Positions 63,538 to 64,000 of a stretch of DNA of 64,000 bases are shown here, in pieces. Within the stretch, counting starts at the first letter, position 1. Each line of letters starts with the position of its first letter. Below the pieces are notes generated by a model. That model did no database searches. It saw nothing but the letters and a program-made list of their open reading frames with translations, and was not told where the DNA came from. The translations under genes were made by a program, and so were the position numbers. Source of the stretch: Clostridium magnum DSM 2767 (GTDB taxonomy: Bacteria; Bacillota; Clostridia; Clostridiales; Clostridiaceae); contig NZ_LWAE01000001.1 in assembly GCF_001623875.1 (NCBI RefSeq), positions 558,001 to 622,000 of the forward strand. The letters are read 5' to 3'.

Positions 63538-64000
63538 ATGTTCGAAGATAAAACTGTAGAAAATATAAATAAAGAAATGCTGGATAGCATAGATGATAGT
63601 TATGAAAAGTCAGTTGGAAATCCAACAGCAGATATTGTAAAGTCTTTTGCCATAGAAGAGGCATCCATATATGCAGCATTAAAATTAATATTTGACAAGA
63701 TAAATGTAGATAACCTAACCGGCGATGAACTTGAAAGATATACTAAGCAGCGTAAAGGAATAACTAGAAAGCCTGGAAATGCATCTATAGGTGTATTAAC
63801 TGTAAATGGCACTGGTACTATAAATATAAATGATTTATTTGAAACAGCTTCAGGAGTACAGTTTATATCTCTAGAAACTAAAAATATAACTGGTACTGGT
63901 TCAATTAATATACGAGCGGTTACTATAGGATTTAGTAGTAATGTTCCGGCAAATACTATAACACAGATGCCAGTTACATTAGCAGGAATAACAAGTGTAA
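63538..64000 (+). CDS. Baseplate J-like protein (3' end outside window)
   Basis: ATG 63538 directly after the DUF2634 stop. The visible 154 residues (NINKEMLDSIDDSYEKSVGN, VDNLTGDELERYTKQRKGIT, FETASGVQFISLETKNITGT) are the N-terminus of XkdT/gp47-type baseplate J proteins, which form the baseplate periphery with the wedge. The gene runs off the window edge. Confidence 0.9.
   Translation, partial: MFEDKTVENINKEMLDSIDDSYEKSVGNPTADIVKSFAIEEASIYAALKLIFDKINVDNLTGDELERYTKQRKGITRKPGNASIGVLTVNGTGTININDLFETASGVQFISLETKNITGTGSINIRAVTIGFSSNVPANTITQMPVTLAGITSV

Larger units (their letters stand above)
36655..64000. mobile_element. Myovirus-type prophage (right end outside window)
   Basis: All genes from the integrase to the window edge follow the order of a temperate phage: integrase, repressor/Cro, early genes, replication, late regulator, packaging, head, tail, baseplate. 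Contractile sheath, XkdQ-, DUF2577-, DUF2634- and baseplate J-type genes indicate a contractile tail; portal, protease and capsid are HK97 type. Fibres, lysis genes and attR are not in view. Confidence 0.93.

Noticed and set aside
1..64000. CRISPR arrays, tRNA or rRNA genes
   Set aside because: No regularly spaced direct repeats and no tRNA-like T-loop plus cloverleaf, or rRNA sequence, were found by reading both strands.

Overview
The window is low-GC DNA with strong AGGAGG-type ribosome binding sites, frequent TTG/GTG starts, and many hairpin-plus-T-run terminators. Its proteins (YitT, GreA, T-box-controlled ValS, DUF4364, PdaB-like deacetylase, a giant acyl-CoA dehydratase activase, a clostridial SSB-like protein) point to an anaerobic, spore-forming Clostridium sensu stricto. 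The species cannot be fixed from sequence reading alone.

Positions 1 to about 36,650 are host chromosome. They hold a hemerythrin fragment, a nitroreductase, and a YitT membrane protein with a structured leader. A TetR-controlled MFP/ABC drug-efflux operon follows, whose permease is frameshifted. Then come greA, a flavin reductase, a DEAD-box helicase with a DbpA-type RNA-binding tail, an M16 peptidase, a recX with a duplicated C-terminal module, a transglutaminase-like membrane protein, and a polysaccharide deacetylase. An SsuABC/TauABC-like importer is split by a divergently oriented 4.3 kb activase gene. It is followed by a chemotaxis receptor, T-box-valS-folC, a YVTN propeller, DUF4364, pdaB, a two-OB-fold SSB-like protein, dapH/dapD, and a two-gene redox module (Cys-rich PyrK-like flavoprotein plus FAD oxidoreductase).

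A prophage is inserted in the 3' half of that FAD oxidoreductase gene at about 36,650 and runs off the right edge. Its large serine integrase reads through the attachment junction, so the last integrase codons are host DNA. Next come a divergent repressor/Cro-like pair with four similar 16-bp operators, small early genes, and an IS110-family insertion with a long structured leader (candidate bridge RNA). The replication and accessory block has a rolling-circle-type (HUH) Rep, a broken DUF3102-type gene, DUF3850, a cytosine-5 methyltransferase, and several Cys-rich or tiny ORFs. An ArpU-like late regulator and a strong terminator mark the switch to late genes.

The late module runs in packaging order: HNH nuclease, candidate cos region, TerS (P27), TerL, HK97-type portal, protease, capsid, connectors, tail terminator, contractile tail sheath, tube, a frameshifted tail-assembly chaperone, tape measure, XkdP/Q-like proteins, DUF2577, DUF2634 and baseplate J (cut by the edge). 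This is a myovirus with an HK97-type head and PBSX-type tail. Points of most interest are the integrase/host gene junction, the IS110 leader RNA, an A AAA AAC slippery site in the chaperone, two tail genes that appear to start at AUU and AUA, and terminator hairpins inside the tail operon.
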